33,551 nucleotides of DNA from Hyphomicrobiales bacterium (GTDB lineage: Bacteria; Pseudomonadota; Alphaproteobacteria; Rhizobiales; Beijerinckiaceae): assembly GCA_026400535.1 (NCBI GenBank), contig JAPLOU010000065.1:1-33551 (forward strand), read 5' to 3'. Positions 33,415 through 33,551 of this stretch are shown here, piece by piece. The notes beneath the pieces were generated by a model, which did not search any database, was not told where the DNA came from, and saw only the letters and a list, made by a program, of their open reading frames with translations. A program made the position numbers and the translations under genes. The first letter of the stretch is position 1. Each line of letters opens with the position of its first letter.

Positions 33415-33551
33415 TACTACAGTTGCATATTCTCATCAATCGTGATTCAAGGTCCTTCTTCGGGGGGACAGAAGATGGGCGTTTCGGATTGGACGGGTGG
33501 GTTTATCGACTGGCGCGGCGAACTGATCGCGCTGAAGGATCGTTTGGGCAC
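33415..33551 (+). mobile_element. Left end of an IS701-like insertion sequence
   Basis: Begins after CTAG at 33411-33414 with TACTACAGTTGCATATTC, a likely terminal repeat, and continues into the transposase gene at 33475. The element runs past the window edge, so the other end and the target duplication cannot be seen. Family assignment rests on the target sequence and on the start of the transposase. Confidence 0.55.
33475..33551 (+). CDS. IS701-family transposase, N-terminal part (cut by window edge)
   Basis: ATG 33475 with a GGGGGGA sequence (33462-33468) seven bases upstream encodes MGVSDWTGGFIDWRGELIAL and a few more residues before the window ends. The Trp-rich opening with a helix is like IS701-type DDE transposases, which start with a similar WxxxL region. 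Only 25 codons are visible, so the family call is tentative. Confidence 0.55.
   Translation, partial: MGVSDWTGGFIDWRGELIALKDRLG

Overview
The window is about 62-63% GC (estimated by eye) and carries genes typical of an alphaproteobacterium, most likely Hyphomicrobiales (Bradyrhizobium/Bosea/Methylobacterium-like; genus not resolvable by eye). Pointers are the sugar ABC cassettes, a form II CO-dehydrogenase-like cluster, a bifunctional salicylyl-CoA/aminobenzoyl-CoA hydroxylase, CtrA-like TTAA-N7-TTAAC sites, and relics of IS6, ISAs1, IS66 and IS701 elements.

Layout. (1) 1-2221, minus: RND efflux permease (runs off the left edge) and its periplasmic adaptor. (2) 2668-3294, minus: decayed IS6-family transposase. 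(3) 3359-4450: ChaA-type Ca2+/H+ antiporter, followed by tRNA-Arg(ACG) on the minus strand. (4) 4836-15737: a catabolic cluster for an unidentified sugar, polyol or sugar acid. It holds a hydroxypyruvate-isomerase-like enzyme, two beta-hydroxyacid dehydrogenases, a four-gene ABC importer, a divergent GntR/FCD regulator, an SDR dehydrogenase and a transketolase split into two genes. (5) 15860-21480: a DSF quorum-sensing locus. rpfF (DSF synthase) faces a two-gene operon encoding a REC-PAS-GGDEF-EAL protein and an RpfC-type hybrid sensor kinase. Two CtrA-like sites lie upstream of rpfF. (6) 21641-22777: ISAs1-family transposase relic. (7) 22970-25315: bifunctional flavin monooxygenase/OYE-like reductase acting on aryl-CoA. 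(8) 25395-25724: IS66 tnpC relic. (9) 25905-32873, minus: form II CODH-like molybdenum hydroxylase (S, L, M) with its CoxD-type MoxR ATPase and CoxE-type VWA protein, broken up by a GIY-YIG pseudogene and a SnoaL-like pseudogene. (10) 33361-33551: a signal-peptide ORF cut at a CTAG site by an IS701-like element that runs off the right edge.

How the genes work together. The ABC importer, dehydrogenases, isomerase and split transketolase probably take one substrate to glycerate and pentose-phosphate intermediates under the GntR protein. The rpf locus is the most interesting system. Synthase and sensor sit tail to tail as in Xanthomonas, but the position normally held by the HD-GYP phosphodiesterase RpfG is filled by a two-component GGDEF-EAL protein. 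That suggests a different wiring of DSF to cyclic-di-GMP, possibly tied to the cell cycle through CtrA.

All function calls come from reading translations and recalling family motifs. No database search was run.
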